Origin: an uncultured beta proteobacterium
GTDB lineage: Bacteria; Pseudomonadota; Gammaproteobacteria; Burkholderiales; Burkholderiaceae
Assembly: GCA_903935355.1 (NCBI GenBank)
Contig: CAIZRK010000044.1
Coordinates: 1 to 60,183, forward strand
Direction: 5' to 3'
Length of the DNA: 60,183 nt
A program made the position numbers and the translations under genes. The notes below the pieces were generated by a model that was not told the origin of the DNA, did no database searches, and worked only from the letters and a program-made list of their open reading frames with translations. This document shows, in pieces, positions 44,661 to 52,907 of this stretch; position 1 is the stretch's first letter; each line of letters opens with the position of its first letter.

Positions 44661-45440
44661 ATGACTGGCCATCGCCAACCTGCAGTATTTGCTGGCCATG
44701 GTAGTCCGCTGTACGCTATTGAGCCCAATCGCTATACAAGTGCTTGGGCATCTTTAGGCGGATCCCTGAGGCGTCCTGACGCTATTCTGGTTATCTCGGC
44801 ACATTGGGTTACCCGTGGAACTTGGGTGACTGCTATGGCAAAGCCTAAAACAATTCATGACTTTGGTGGGTTTCCGCAGGCGCTATTTGATATTGAATAT
44901 CTGGCGCCAGGTAGTCCTGCATTAGCGGATCGTATTCAAGAGTTATTGGATATTCATGTTGTCTTGGAGGAGCATGAGTGGGGGCTTGATCATGGTGCCT
45001 GGTCTGTTCTGAAATACTTATACCCCAATGCTGATGTGCCAGTAGTGCAACTAAGTTTAGATGGCTCAAAAACCGCTCAAGAGCATTACGAGTTAGCTAA
45101 ACAGTTACGCCCCTTACGCAATGAAAATATCCTCATTTTGGCAAGCGGTAATATTGTCCATAATCTGCGTACGATTCATTGGGGGGAGGATGCCAGCCCT
45201 TATGTTTGGGCAAGCCAATTTAATGAATTTTTTATTGCAGAGATGCTAGCGGCTCATCATGAGCCCTTGATTGAATGGGAGCGGTATGGAGATGCTGCTC
45301 ATTTATCGATACCTACGGCAGAGCATTATTGGCCCGCTCTGTACATTCTTGCATTACAAGAGGGTGGTGAGCATGCTAAGGTGGTGGTGAATGGTTTAGA
45401 GATGAGCTCGATTAGCATGCTGAGCTTTTCTATTCAATAG
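44661..45440 (+). CDS. DODA-type LigB family extradiol dioxygenase
   Basis: A 259-residue LigB-superfamily protein (4,5-DOPA extradiol dioxygenase-like, YgiD group). The metal histidines are in FAGHGSPLYAIE, VISAHWVTRG, GLDHGAWSVL and IPTAEHYWP, and HNLRTIHWG is conserved. It cleaves catechol-type rings in characterised relatives; the physiological substrate here is unknown. The in-frame TTG at 44652 directly follows the upstream stop, but the ATG at 44661 is more likely. Confidence 0.9.
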   Translation: MTGHRQPAVFAGHGSPLYAIEPNRYTSAWASLGGSLRRPDAILVISAHWVTRGTWVTAMAKPKTIHDFGGFPQALFDIEYLAPGSPALADRIQELLDIHVVLEEHEWGLDHGAWSVLKYLYPNADVPVVQLSLDGSKTAQEHYELAKQLRPLRNENILILASGNIVHNLRTIHWGEDASPYVWASQFNEFFIAEMLAAHHEPLIEWERYGDAAHLSIPTAEHYWPALYILALQEGGEHAKVVVNGLEMSSISMLSFSIQ

Positions 45441-45450
45441 GGCGTTAATT

Positions 45451-45834
45451 ATGTGGTTATCTATCCTTGCTATTTTCTGTGGCGCAGGTCTTGGTGCTGT
45501 ACTTAGGGCCGGCTTTAATGTAGCCACTGTGAATATATCTCTAGCCTTCCCCCTTCCTTTGGGTACTTTTATATCCAATATGGTTGGTGGGTACCTAGTC
45601 GGAATTGCCGTAGCCTTTTTTGGTAATAATCTTGAGCTCTCCCCCGAATGGAAACTATTAGTTATTACAGGATTTTTGGGTGGCCTTACTACCTTCTCTA
45701 GTTTCTCTGCTGAGGTTGTTGGGTTTATGCAGCGTGGTGAGGTAACTTGGGCGCTAGGCACCGCCCTCCTTCACTTAATTGGATCTCTAGCCCTAACATT
45801 CTTAGGTATTTTGACTTACCAAGCGCTTAAATAA
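45451..45834 (+). CDS. crcB: Fluoride efflux channel CrcB (Fluc)
   Basis: A 127-residue, four-helix protein. The family hallmarks are GAGLGAVLRAGF, PLGTFISNMVGGYLVG and GFLGGLTTFSSFSAEV. CrcB forms dual-topology dimers that export fluoride. No fluoride riboswitch-like sequence is evident in the 10-bp gap upstream. It lies right behind the LigB gene and overlaps the convergent ChrA gene by 8 bp. Confidence 0.95.
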   Translation: MWLSILAIFCGAGLGAVLRAGFNVATVNISLAFPLPLGTFISNMVGGYLVGIAVAFFGNNLELSPEWKLLVITGFLGGLTTFSSFSAEVVGFMQRGEVTWALGTALLHLIGSLALTFLGILTYQALK

Positions 45835-46369
45835 ATCCAAAAATACCAAGTACCGCCCCTAGCCCGATTAAATACATGGGATGCCAGCGAGTAAATAGAG
45901 TAATGCCAATCGTTAGAAAGCTTAAGACATAAGCCATATAGCCATGATTAATTTGAAGGGCTATTTCCCAGGCAGAGGAGAGAACCAAGCCAATTGCTAG
46001 AGCACCGGCAGCATACTGGATCACCTGTTTTTTAAAGGGATCTTGCATTTTCATAATGAAACGCTGCAAGAAATAAATCAAGATGGAGGATGGCCAAGTA
46101 ATTGCAAGGGTCGCAACAAATGCGCCAATAACTCCGTGAAGACTCCAGCCAATCAGAGTGATCGTCATGAAATTGGGCCCAGGCGCTGCTTGTGCAATTG
46201 CAAAGTAATCTGAGAAAGTTTGAAGATCAAGCCAACGCTCTTGAGTAACTGCTAAGTTAAATAATGAAGGTAGCAAAGCATTTATGCCACCAAAAGCCAT
46301 TAGAGAAAAAGCAGATAACTTGAGAAAGAGACTTAAAAGGACGCTCATAAGGTCTGCGCTTTTTTCCAA
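45827..46369 (-). CDS. chrA: Chromate transporter, short-chain ChrA (second half)
   Basis: A 180-residue half-size CHR protein with the motifs FGGINALLPSL and AQAAPGPNFMTIT. Short-chain ChrA proteins work as pairs. This gene overlaps its partner upstream by 25 bp, which suggests coupled synthesis. The pair may export chromate or exchange it with sulfate. Confidence 0.9.
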   Translation of the reverse strand: MEKSADLMSVLLSLFLKLSAFSLMAFGGINALLPSLFNLAVTQERWLDLQTFSDYFAIAQAAPGPNFMTITLIGWSLHGVIGAFVATLAITWPSSILIYFLQRFIMKMQDPFKKQVIQYAAGALAIGLVLSSAWEIALQINHGYMAYVLSFLTIGITLFTRWHPMYLIGLGAVLGIFGFI

Positions 46370-46890
46370 GCCAATAAAAGCGCTAATGGCGTGGCGATAA
46401 GAACAACCGTGCCCAAGCCAAGATGAAAGTAGACCACTGCAATCAGCGTAACAATAACGACTAAAAACATTGCTGGATAACGAAATTCATCGCGCAACAT
46501 TTTAAAACCAGTCGATGCAATGAGGCCAACACCAACAGCAGAAATCCCCCGCAAAATGCCTTTAATGGCCTCTATATGACCATAGTGATCATAAAGAAAG
46601 GCCAGCAATAAAACGATACAGATTGGTCCCAAGCAAAGCCCAAGAGCAGCAGTGAGGGCGCCTTTAGCACCGCAAAAACGCGCACCTACGCAAACTGCCA
46701 AGTTCATGATGTTGGGACCAGGGGCAATTTGACAAATTCCCAGAATGGCACTGAACTCTTCTGAAGTCAGAATCTTGTCACGCTCAACTAAGGTAAGTCG
46801 AGCCCATGGTAGAACACCCCCAAATCCTGATAGGCCAATTTTGCTAAAACTAATAAAAAGCTCAAGGGGAGTTAAGGTCTTCAAAGTCAT
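46345..46890 (-). CDS. chrA: Chromate transporter, short-chain ChrA (first half)
   Basis: A 181-residue half-size CHR protein with the motifs IGLSGFGGVLPWA and CQIAPGPNIMNLA, clearly homologous to the second half. The paired arrangement equals the two halves of long-chain ChrA. It overlaps the D-2-hydroxyacid dehydrogenase gene upstream by 4 bp. Confidence 0.9.
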   Translation of the reverse strand: MTLKTLTPLELFISFSKIGLSGFGGVLPWARLTLVERDKILTSEEFSAILGICQIAPGPNIMNLAVCVGARFCGAKGALTAALGLCLGPICIVLLLAFLYDHYGHIEAIKGILRGISAVGVGLIASTGFKMLRDEFRYPAMFLVVIVTLIAVVYFHLGLGTVVLIATPLALLLAWKKAQTL

Positions 46891-47864
46891 TCAGATTTGA
46901 AGGGGTGAGGTATTGGCTTTTGATCTATCCAGGCCTCCAATGTCTTGGTGATCCCATTGGAAAAGATCTCGAATATTGGCTCAGCAATAAATCCTAGATG
47001 CGGTGTAACTAATAAGTTTGATGTATTACGTAAAGGGTCGTTTGCGGGCAAAGGCTCAAGATCAAAAACATCCACAGCTGCTTGTCCGGGACGTCCTGCT
47101 TGAAGCGCTTTTTGAAGATCAGACATATTGATCAGAGCCGAGCGTGCGGTATTTACCAAGATTGCATCTGGGCGCATGAGGGCAAGTTGATTGGCACTGA
47201 TTAGTCCCTTAGTACCAGGCCCAGCAACTAAATGCAGGGAGACTATTTTTGAGGTGCTTAATAGCTCATCTAGGCTGATAGATTTGACATTCTCATGAGC
47301 GGCACGTTCTGGGGTCAGGTGGGGGCTCCAAGCAAGCACCTCCATGCCAAAGGCATTTCCAACTCGAGCAACGCGGCTACCAATGGCGCCAAGGCCAATT
47401 ATCCCCAAACGTTCTCCAGAGAGCATCGGAAGAACTGAGAGAGCATCTCGCCATTCACCGCGGGCCATCATATGGTTTTGTTCAATCAAACGTTTAGCTG
47501 AGCCCAAAATAAGCGCCCATGTTAATTCCGTTGTGGTTTCTTTAGAAGGACCTCCAAGAGTGCAGCCCATAGGAATACCTCTAGTAGCTAAAGCAGCGGC
47601 ATCTAGGGTGCCATTGCGCTCCCCTGTAAACATCAGGAACTTTAGTTTTGGTAAGCGGGCAATTAGTGCTTCATTAAAGGGGGAGCGGTCTCTGACGATG
47701 GCAATGGCATCAGCATCTTTTATTGCCTCATATAAAGATTCATCTTGTAAGGGCTCGTGATGAATGGTGATTTTTGCTTGTTGGTCAAGCTTGTCCCACC
47801 GTGAGAAGCGCCGCAAGGCTCGCTCATAGTCTCCAAGAATCACAATATTGGGCAATCGGGTCAT
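46887..47864 (-). CDS. D-2-hydroxyacid dehydrogenase family protein
   Basis: A 325-residue phosphoglycerate dehydrogenase-like enzyme. The cofactor motif is LGIIGLGAIGSRVARVG. Catalytic Arg is in VNTARSALI, Glu in DVFDLEPLP, and His in VTPHLGF. The substrate is unknown and differs from that of the enzyme at 40387, as overall similarity is low. It is the first gene of an operon with the two ChrA genes. Confidence 0.9.
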   Translation of the reverse strand: MTRLPNIVILGDYERALRRFSRWDKLDQQAKITIHHEPLQDESLYEAIKDADAIAIVRDRSPFNEALIARLPKLKFLMFTGERNGTLDAAALATRGIPMGCTLGGPSKETTTELTWALILGSAKRLIEQNHMMARGEWRDALSVLPMLSGERLGIIGLGAIGSRVARVGNAFGMEVLAWSPHLTPERAAHENVKSISLDELLSTSKIVSLHLVAGPGTKGLISANQLALMRPDAILVNTARSALINMSDLQKALQAGRPGQAAVDVFDLEPLPANDPLRNTSNLLVTPHLGFIAEPIFEIFSNGITKTLEAWIDQKPIPHPFKSE

Positions 47865-48016
47865 GTTGTTATAAGGACCTTTATAAAGGGCAGAGGATAG
47901 ATAGTATTTAGGGGTATTTAAGAAGGCTTGAGCCCAAGTAATTTTTTTTGTATTAATCTAGTGGTGCAAATGCAGTTTACTATTAATGAAGAGTTATTTT
48001 TGATGAGAGAAATGCC

Positions 48017-48319
48017 ATGATTTTGGAGCATTGTGATATTGAAATTGACCCCAGCAAAGGTGCGGAGTTTGAAGAGGCAATTTTGCGGGGCGTGGAAACG
48101 GTGATTGCGCATTCTCCAGGCTTTCGTGGCTTTAAAGTAAACCATAGCTTAGAAAGCCCATCCCGTTACTTGCTAATGATTTATTGGGATACTCTAGATA
48201 ACCACACCATCGACTTTAGAGGCTCTGCCGCCTTCGCTGATTGGCGCGCTATCGTTGGACCATTTTTTGTAAAACCACCATTGGTAGAGCACTTCAACCT
48301 AGTAGGTAAATCCACTTAA
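48017..48319 (+). CDS. Antibiotic biosynthesis monooxygenase (ABM) domain protein
   Basis: A 100-residue ferredoxin-like ABM fold, beginning MILEHCDIEID and containing GFRGFKVNHS and YLLMIYWDTLDNH. Relatives are cofactor-free oxygenases or binding proteins; its role is unknown. A terminator hairpin follows at 48331-48349. Confidence 0.8.
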   Translation: MILEHCDIEIDPSKGAEFEEAILRGVETVIAHSPGFRGFKVNHSLESPSRYLLMIYWDTLDNHTIDFRGSAAFADWRAIVGPFFVKPPLVEHFNLVGKST

Positions 48320-48330
48320 AAAGAGTGAAG

Positions 48331-48349
48331 GCGCCTAGACTTTAGGCGC
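48331..48349. terminator. Bidirectional terminator between ABM gene and trhO
   Basis: A 7-bp stem GCGCCTA / TAGGCGC with loop GACTT, followed on the plus strand by TGATTTTCTTT. The 3' arm includes the last codons and stop of trhO on the minus strand. Confidence 0.7.
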
Positions 48350-49109
48350 TGATTTTCTTTCGAATGGAGTGCTCAATAGGAATAGAGTCTAGGGTGGGTT
48401 CAAGGGCTTCACGTTCATCAAAAACAAAGCAGCTACCTTGGTAATGCGCTGATCCGACTTCTTCAAAATATTTTAAGATTCCGCCCTCTAATTGGTAGCT
48501 GTGTTCTATACCAATCTCACGCATATACAAGCCAGATTTTTCACAACGAATGCCCCCAGTGCAAAAGCTGACTAAGGTTTTGTCAGCCAAGGACTCTTTA
48601 TGAGCAGCAATCGCTTCTGGAAATTGAGTAAATTTATGAATATTAAAGTGCAGAGCATTTTCAAAGGTGCCATAGTCCACTTCAAAAGCATTGCGCGTAT
48701 CTATCATCACTACGGGGCGACCAAAATCATCTGTCCCCCGATCAAGCCACTCTTGTAATTTCTTTGGCGCTATGAAATTAGCACGCCCTTCGCTAGGACG
48801 AATGGTGGGGTGATTCATGCGAATAATTTCATTTTTGATCTTGATCAGCATCTTTTTAAATGGTTGATCATCTGACCAGCTATCTTTTTCTTCCAGGGTT
48901 TTAAAGCGAGGGTCGGTGCGGAGCCACTCTAAAAAACTGCGTAATTGGGGTTCTTTGCCTGCTAAGAACATATTGACCCCTTCTCCAGTAAGGAGGATGG
49001 TTCCTTTAAGCTGGCGAGAGTTGCACTCGTCCATCATTTTGGTGCGTAACTGGGGCAAATTATCTAAGCCCACAAACAAATAAGCGGCAATATTCAAAAT
49101 TAGCTTCAT
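48342..49109 (-). CDS. trhO: tRNA uridine(34) hydroxylase TrhO (rhodanese domain)
   Basis: A 255-residue homologue of E. coli YceA/TrhO, which forms 5-hydroxyuridine at tRNA position 34. An N-terminal ferredoxin-like domain (GTILLTGEGVNMFLAG) is followed by a rhodanese domain with the active-site loop CTGGIRCEKSG. It is slightly shorter than typical members, which often run past 270 residues and may carry a longer C-terminal tail. It is convergent with the ABM gene. Confidence 0.9.
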   Translation of the reverse strand: MKLILNIAAYLFVGLDNLPQLRTKMMDECNSRQLKGTILLTGEGVNMFLAGKEPQLRSFLEWLRTDPRFKTLEEKDSWSDDQPFKKMLIKIKNEIIRMNHPTIRPSEGRANFIAPKKLQEWLDRGTDDFGRPVVMIDTRNAFEVDYGTFENALHFNIHKFTQFPEAIAAHKESLADKTLVSFCTGGIRCEKSGLYMREIGIEHSYQLEGGILKYFEEVGSAHYQGSCFVFDEREALEPTLDSIPIEHSIRKKISA

Positions 49110-49199
49110 ATTTACTCTCTGATATCAATACCCTCCATTATCAAACAAGCGATCGCAAGGGGGTGGTAATCTTCTAATCTAAACAGAAGGAGACGATTT

Positions 49200-50201
49200 A
49201 TGCAATTTTTACCAAAAATGGCCAAAAGAGCCTTATTTATCAGCTTTACGCTACTAGGGCTAAGCAGTCTTGTTTTGGCTCAAGGCGGGGGCTTAGGAGC
49301 TTGGCCTACTCAAAAGCCCATTAAGTTAATTGCAGTTTTCCCGCCCGGTGGATCAGTTGATCAGGTTTCTCGAATTTTGGCGCCCGTGCTACAGGCTGAA
49401 TTAAAACAAAATGTCATTGTAGAAAATATTGGTGGTGCTTCTGGCGTGATTGGTACCACGGCTATGACCCGTGCAGAACCAGATGGCTATACCTTCGCAC
49501 TGGTATTTGATACACATGGAGTCAATCCGAGCCTAAAAGACAAGCTGCCCTATGACACCATCAAAGATATTGCACCTGTGACCTTGATTGGCACATCGCC
49601 AATGGTATTGGTTGCCAGTAAAGCTTCTGGAATTACTAGTTTTAAACAGTTGGTAGAGCTTTCCAAGAAAAAAGAAAAATTTAGCTATGGCTCTATTGGT
49701 ATTGGTAGTTTGGGGCACTTAGCGATTGCACAGTTAGCACAAAAGGCCGGTTTTGATTGGAATCACATTCCTTATCGTGGAGGCGGTCCTTTAATGCAAG
49801 ATGCTTTAGGTGGTCAGGTTCAGTTGGCTGTGGGATCCTTATTTCTGGTGAAACCGCATATTGATAATGGGAGTTTGATCCCATTAGTCGTCACCACTCC
49901 TAAACGATCCCCTGAATTACCTAATGTGCCAACTATTGCTGAAAGCGGTTTCCCTGGATTTAATGCCCCAGCTTGGTGGGCGGTTTTGGCTCCTGGTAAA
50001 ACGCCGCCCGCGATAGTCAATGCTATGAATCAGGCTGTAACAAAGGCCCTAAAGACGCCTGCAGTCTCGGAAAAATTGCGTGCTCAAGGAATTGAGATTC
50101 TGGCAGGAGATCCAGAAATGGCACGTAACTTTATTGGCAAGCAAATTGGGCAGTGGGGCAAGTTTGTCATTGAAAACAACATTAGAGAGGCTGGTCAGTA
50201 A
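49200..50201 (+). CDS. Bug family tripartite tricarboxylate transporter substrate-binding protein
   Basis: A 333-residue periplasmic binding protein. The signal peptide ends in LVLAQ. Typical Bug motifs are WPTQKPIKLIAVFPPGGSVDQVSRILAP, ENIGGASGVIGTTAM and PYRGGGPLMQDALGGQV. Like most Bug proteins of Burkholderiales it is an orphan, without TctA/TctB genes beside it. AAGGAG precedes the ATG. The next gene starts 4 bp after its stop. Confidence 0.93.
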   Translation: MQFLPKMAKRALFISFTLLGLSSLVLAQGGGLGAWPTQKPIKLIAVFPPGGSVDQVSRILAPVLQAELKQNVIVENIGGASGVIGTTAMTRAEPDGYTFALVFDTHGVNPSLKDKLPYDTIKDIAPVTLIGTSPMVLVASKASGITSFKQLVELSKKKEKFSYGSIGIGSLGHLAIAQLAQKAGFDWNHIPYRGGGPLMQDALGGQVQLAVGSLFLVKPHIDNGSLIPLVVTTPKRSPELPNVPTIAESGFPGFNAPAWWAVLAPGKTPPAIVNAMNQAVTKALKTPAVSEKLRAQGIEILAGDPEMARNFIGKQIGQWGKFVIENNIREAGQ

Positions 50202-50205
50202 AACA

Positions 50206-50757
50206 ATGACTGGGCGCTTAATTCCTTATCAAGCTCAAGATCTATCCGAACCAGCGGAGTTAGTCGCCGCTATTCGGAAGAGGCGGGGTGGTCAATTAAT
50301 TAACTTGGATCGTATGTTGTTACACAGTGTGCCAATTGCGCAGGGGTGGAACCATTTCATTGGTGAGATCCGCAATAGCCTTTCTTTAGACCCAAAGTTA
50401 CGTGAACTAGCTATGTGTGGGGTGGCCGTTCTCAACGGTGCTGAATATGAATTCTTTCACCATGTCCCACCATTTAGAGGTGCTGGAGCTACCCAAGCGC
50501 AGGTTGAAGCTCTGCGCCTAATAGGCCAAGATAATTTCCCGGCCAATCTGTTTAATGTGTGTGAACAAGACACCGTGGCTTTAACTTTTCAGATGACCCG
50601 TAACATCCAGGTTGATCCCAATTTAATGCAGCGACTACACGATGCCCTTGGTAATACGAAGACGGTAGAGTTAGTGAGTGTAATTGCTGCCTACAATATG
50701 GTGTCTCGTTTTCTAATTGCCCTAGATGTAGGCCCGGAGGATCATCCGCCTGGGTAA
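50206..50757 (+). CDS. Carboxymuconolactone decarboxylase (CMD) family protein
   Basis: A 183-residue helical protein of the CMD/AhpD superfamily. It contains ELAMCGVAVLNGAEYEFFHHVPPFRGAGA, the CMD core with Glu and His but without the AhpD CxxC pair, so peroxidase activity of the AhpD kind is unlikely. The frame is open further upstream inside the Bug gene, but the ATG at 50206 is the sensible start. It is tightly spaced with the Bug gene and the methyltransferase gene. Confidence 0.85.
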   Translation: MTGRLIPYQAQDLSEPAELVAAIRKRRGGQLINLDRMLLHSVPIAQGWNHFIGEIRNSLSLDPKLRELAMCGVAVLNGAEYEFFHHVPPFRGAGATQAQVEALRLIGQDNFPANLFNVCEQDTVALTFQMTRNIQVDPNLMQRLHDALGNTKTVELVSVIAAYNMVSRFLIALDVGPEDHPPG

Positions 50758-50760
50758 CTT

Positions 50761-51921
50761 ATGATTCAAAATGTTTCCGTTTATTGGGGGGAGGGTGGCC
50801 AACAATGTGCAGCACTTTGGCAATCTGAAAATAGCATACCGCCCCATAAAAGAATTGTCATTGCCGATGACACGCTCACAGCGGATGATGCTTATCGATT
50901 GGCCTGTGGGGGAACTGCAATGCTTTGGAGGGGCGACTTTCAGAATGCAAAGCAGCTATTGCAAGCATTGGCGAGAAGGGTCGACAAGCCTTCTAAAAAA
51001 TCCAAACGTGCGCAGGGTGCAAAAAAAACTGCATTAGATAATTTCAACCTGCATCGCCTATCTCAATCTCAACGCGCCCGTATTCTGGGGATGGTGTTAA
51101 TTCCATGCAATAACGATCACAGCATTTCATTAAGACGTGCACCAGATATTTCACAGGCCTGTCTAGAGGCCTATGGCGCTGTCAGCGAATCTTACGTGGT
51201 TTCATTGCGTGAGTTGTTGGGGGTAATTGGTGCGCACGAATGGCGTAAGCAGGGAGTACTTATTTTGGCTAATGGTGAGGAAGAGTTGCGTATTCACCCT
51301 CACTACGGTGTTTTCTCTCCCATCCGCGGAGAATATATTGAACTAGTACGTCATGCGCCATTACCAAAGTGTCTTTTGCAAGACTCGTTGGTCTTTGATA
51401 TCGGAGTTGGCACAGGAGTGCTATCTGTTGTATTGGCAAAGCGTGGAGTGCAAAAGATCATCGCCACTGATCAAGATGGTCGAGCGCTTGCCTGTGCCCA
51501 GGAAAATATTGACCGTTTGGGTTTGACGGCTCAGATTAAAAGCGTCAAGGCGCACTTATTTCCCCAAGGAAAAGCAGGGTTAATTATCTGCAATCCGCCC
51601 TGGTTACCAGCAAGACCCAGCTCGCCTCTAGAACATGCTATCTATGATCCAGAGAGTCAGATGCTAAAAGGGTTTTTAGGGGGACTGAAGAATCATTTGA
51701 TAACCGACGGTGAGGGATGGTTAATTCTGTCTGATCTTGCAGAGCATCTTGGTTTAAGAGCCAGAGATGAATTGCTAAAGTGGATTGAGCAAGCAGGTCT
51801 CATGGTTGCTAGTCGCGTAGACATTAAGCCAAAACATAAGAAGGTCTTTGAGCAGACAGATATGCTTCACTTGGCTAGAGCAGCTGAAGTAACTTCGTTA
51901 TGGCGCTTAAAGTGTAAGTAA
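50761..51921 (+). CDS. Class I SAM-dependent methyltransferase (MTS/HemK-like)
   Basis: A 386-residue protein with an N-terminal domain of about 200 residues of unknown fold containing a Lys-rich linker (KPSKKSKRAQGAKK). A methyltransferase domain follows, with motif I VFDIGVGTGVLS (212-222) and motif IV NPPW (278-281). NPPW is typical of enzymes modifying planar nitrogens in glutamine, adenine or guanine. The target is unknown. It starts 3 bp after the CMD gene. Confidence 0.85.
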   Translation: MIQNVSVYWGEGGQQCAALWQSENSIPPHKRIVIADDTLTADDAYRLACGGTAMLWRGDFQNAKQLLQALARRVDKPSKKSKRAQGAKKTALDNFNLHRLSQSQRARILGMVLIPCNNDHSISLRRAPDISQACLEAYGAVSESYVVSLRELLGVIGAHEWRKQGVLILANGEEELRIHPHYGVFSPIRGEYIELVRHAPLPKCLLQDSLVFDIGVGTGVLSVVLAKRGVQKIIATDQDGRALACAQENIDRLGLTAQIKSVKAHLFPQGKAGLIICNPPWLPARPSSPLEHAIYDPESQMLKGFLGGLKNHLITDGEGWLILSDLAEHLGLRARDELLKWIEQAGLMVASRVDIKPKHKKVFEQTDMLHLARAAEVTSLWRLKCK

Positions 51922-51990
51922 GCTCTATAGAAAATTCTTAGTCAGAAATTCGCAATAAAACTATCTTATACATCCCCATCCACTAAAGGG

Positions 51991-52019
51991 TTGTTTGTGT
52001 AAGATCTATTGCATATAAT
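51991..52019 (+). promoter_or_regulatory. Promoter of the tonB-like/hemP/receptor cassette
   Basis: TTGTTT and a perfect TATAAT are separated by exactly 17 bases. The -10 is embedded in a dyad ATCTATT-GCATAT-AATAGAT (52004-52023), and a Fur-like box follows directly downstream. Confidence 0.65.
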
Positions 52020-52023
52020 AGAT

Positions 52024-52042
52024 GAGAACGATTGTTATTTGC
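52024..52042. promoter_or_regulatory. Putative Fur box
   Basis: GAGAACGATTGTTATTTGC matches the 19-bp Fur consensus at 13 positions by my count. It covers the expected transcription start, so iron-loaded Fur would repress. The downstream iron-uptake type genes support the call. Confidence 0.6.
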
Positions 52043-52074
52043 AATCAGGATAGTTTTGTTGTTGAGGATGAGAG

Positions 52075-52647
52075 TTGCTAAAGAGTGTGAAAAATTTGTT
52101 TGGTAAAGACGCTTTGATTGTCTTTATCGTGATCATGATGCATCTTGGAATTGGTCTTGGAATAATATTGATCCAATGGCACAACACAGGTAGATTGGCC
52201 CCACAAATAGTCACGCTCAATCTGTATGAGGGGATGCATCAGCAATCTCCTTTAAAGCCATCTAACTATAAAGCAGTCAAAAGCATTAGCAACGCTGATA
52301 CTGTTGATCCACGTACTTTAACAACTGATGGATTTGAGCCTGAGAATTTTAATCATATCAAGGTTGACTCAAAAAACTTTCGCAATAGAAATATTCTGAG
52401 CAACCCTAAACCACCATATCCTTTGGTGAGCAGACGTATGAGAGAGCAAGGTACCGCTCATTTGAGGCTTTGCATTAATGAGACTGGCCTTATCGACAAT
52501 ATTACATTAGCTAAAAGTTCAGGCTATGAGCTCTTGGATCAATCAGCCATAAATACTGTCAAAGCATGGAGATTTTCTAAAGTAGATCTAACTTATCCCT
52601 CTATTGAATGTTATCGGCTGCCAGTTAATTTTACTTTGGAGGGTTAA
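52075..52647 (+). CDS. TonB-like energy transducer
   Basis: A 190-residue protein with one membrane helix (about 12-34) containing a histidine (H23) as in TonB/TolA-type anchors. A linker of about 70 residues follows, then a TonB C-terminal domain (108-190) with NPKPPYPLVSRRMREQGTAHLRL and a VKAWRF motif. The linker is short and not proline-rich, unlike classic TonB, and C133 and C179 may form a disulfide. No exbB or exbD is adjacent. The start appears to be TTG, with GAGG seven bases upstream. It precedes hemP and a TonB-dependent receptor. Confidence 0.85.
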   Translation: MLKSVKNLFGKDALIVFIVIMMHLGIGLGIILIQWHNTGRLAPQIVTLNLYEGMHQQSPLKPSNYKAVKSISNADTVDPRTLTTDGFEPENFNHIKVDSKNFRNRNILSNPKPPYPLVSRRMREQGTAHLRLCINETGLIDNITLAKSSGYELLDQSAINTVKAWRFSKVDLTYPSIECYRLPVNFTLEG

Positions 52648-52654
52648 GGCGCAT

Positions 52655-52825
52655 TTGACTAAAAAGACATTTAGCCACAGCATAGATTTTGCAAACGTCG
52701 ATATGCGTAAGGCAATTTCTAGTAGTACTTTATTAGGTAAAGAAAAGTCCATTGTGATTGTGCATGATGGCCAAAGATACCTATTGAGCATGACAAAATT
52801 TAGGAAATTAATTTTGACAAAATAA
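52655..52825 (+). CDS. hemP: Hemin uptake protein HemP
   Basis: A 56-residue HemP/HmuP family protein, recognised from ISSSTLLGKEKSIVIVHDGQ, YLLSMTKFRKLILTK at the C-terminus, and its length. HmuP is a positive factor for haem-receptor expression in rhizobia and Burkholderia. The start is TTG with AAGG five bases upstream; a longer frame exists but overlaps the tonB-like gene. It sits between the transducer and receptor genes. Confidence 0.85.
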   Translation: MTKKTFSHSIDFANVDMRKAISSSTLLGKEKSIVIVHDGQRYLLSMTKFRKLILTK

Positions 52826-52907
52826 TATTGTATTAGTCTTAGCCAGCAACAGCATTTAAATATGCATATAGCCAGCGATTTTTTATTTATATCTCTGGAG
52901 ATTGCAT

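Noticed and set aside
47344..47760. 138-codon frame antisense to the second D-2-hydroxyacid dehydrogenase
   Set aside because: Long because of the base pattern of the real gene; Arg/Pro/Ser-rich without domain features.
49145..49158. GCGATCGC palindrome upstream of the Bug gene
   Set aside because: A single 8-bp palindrome with no supporting spacing or repeats; could be chance.
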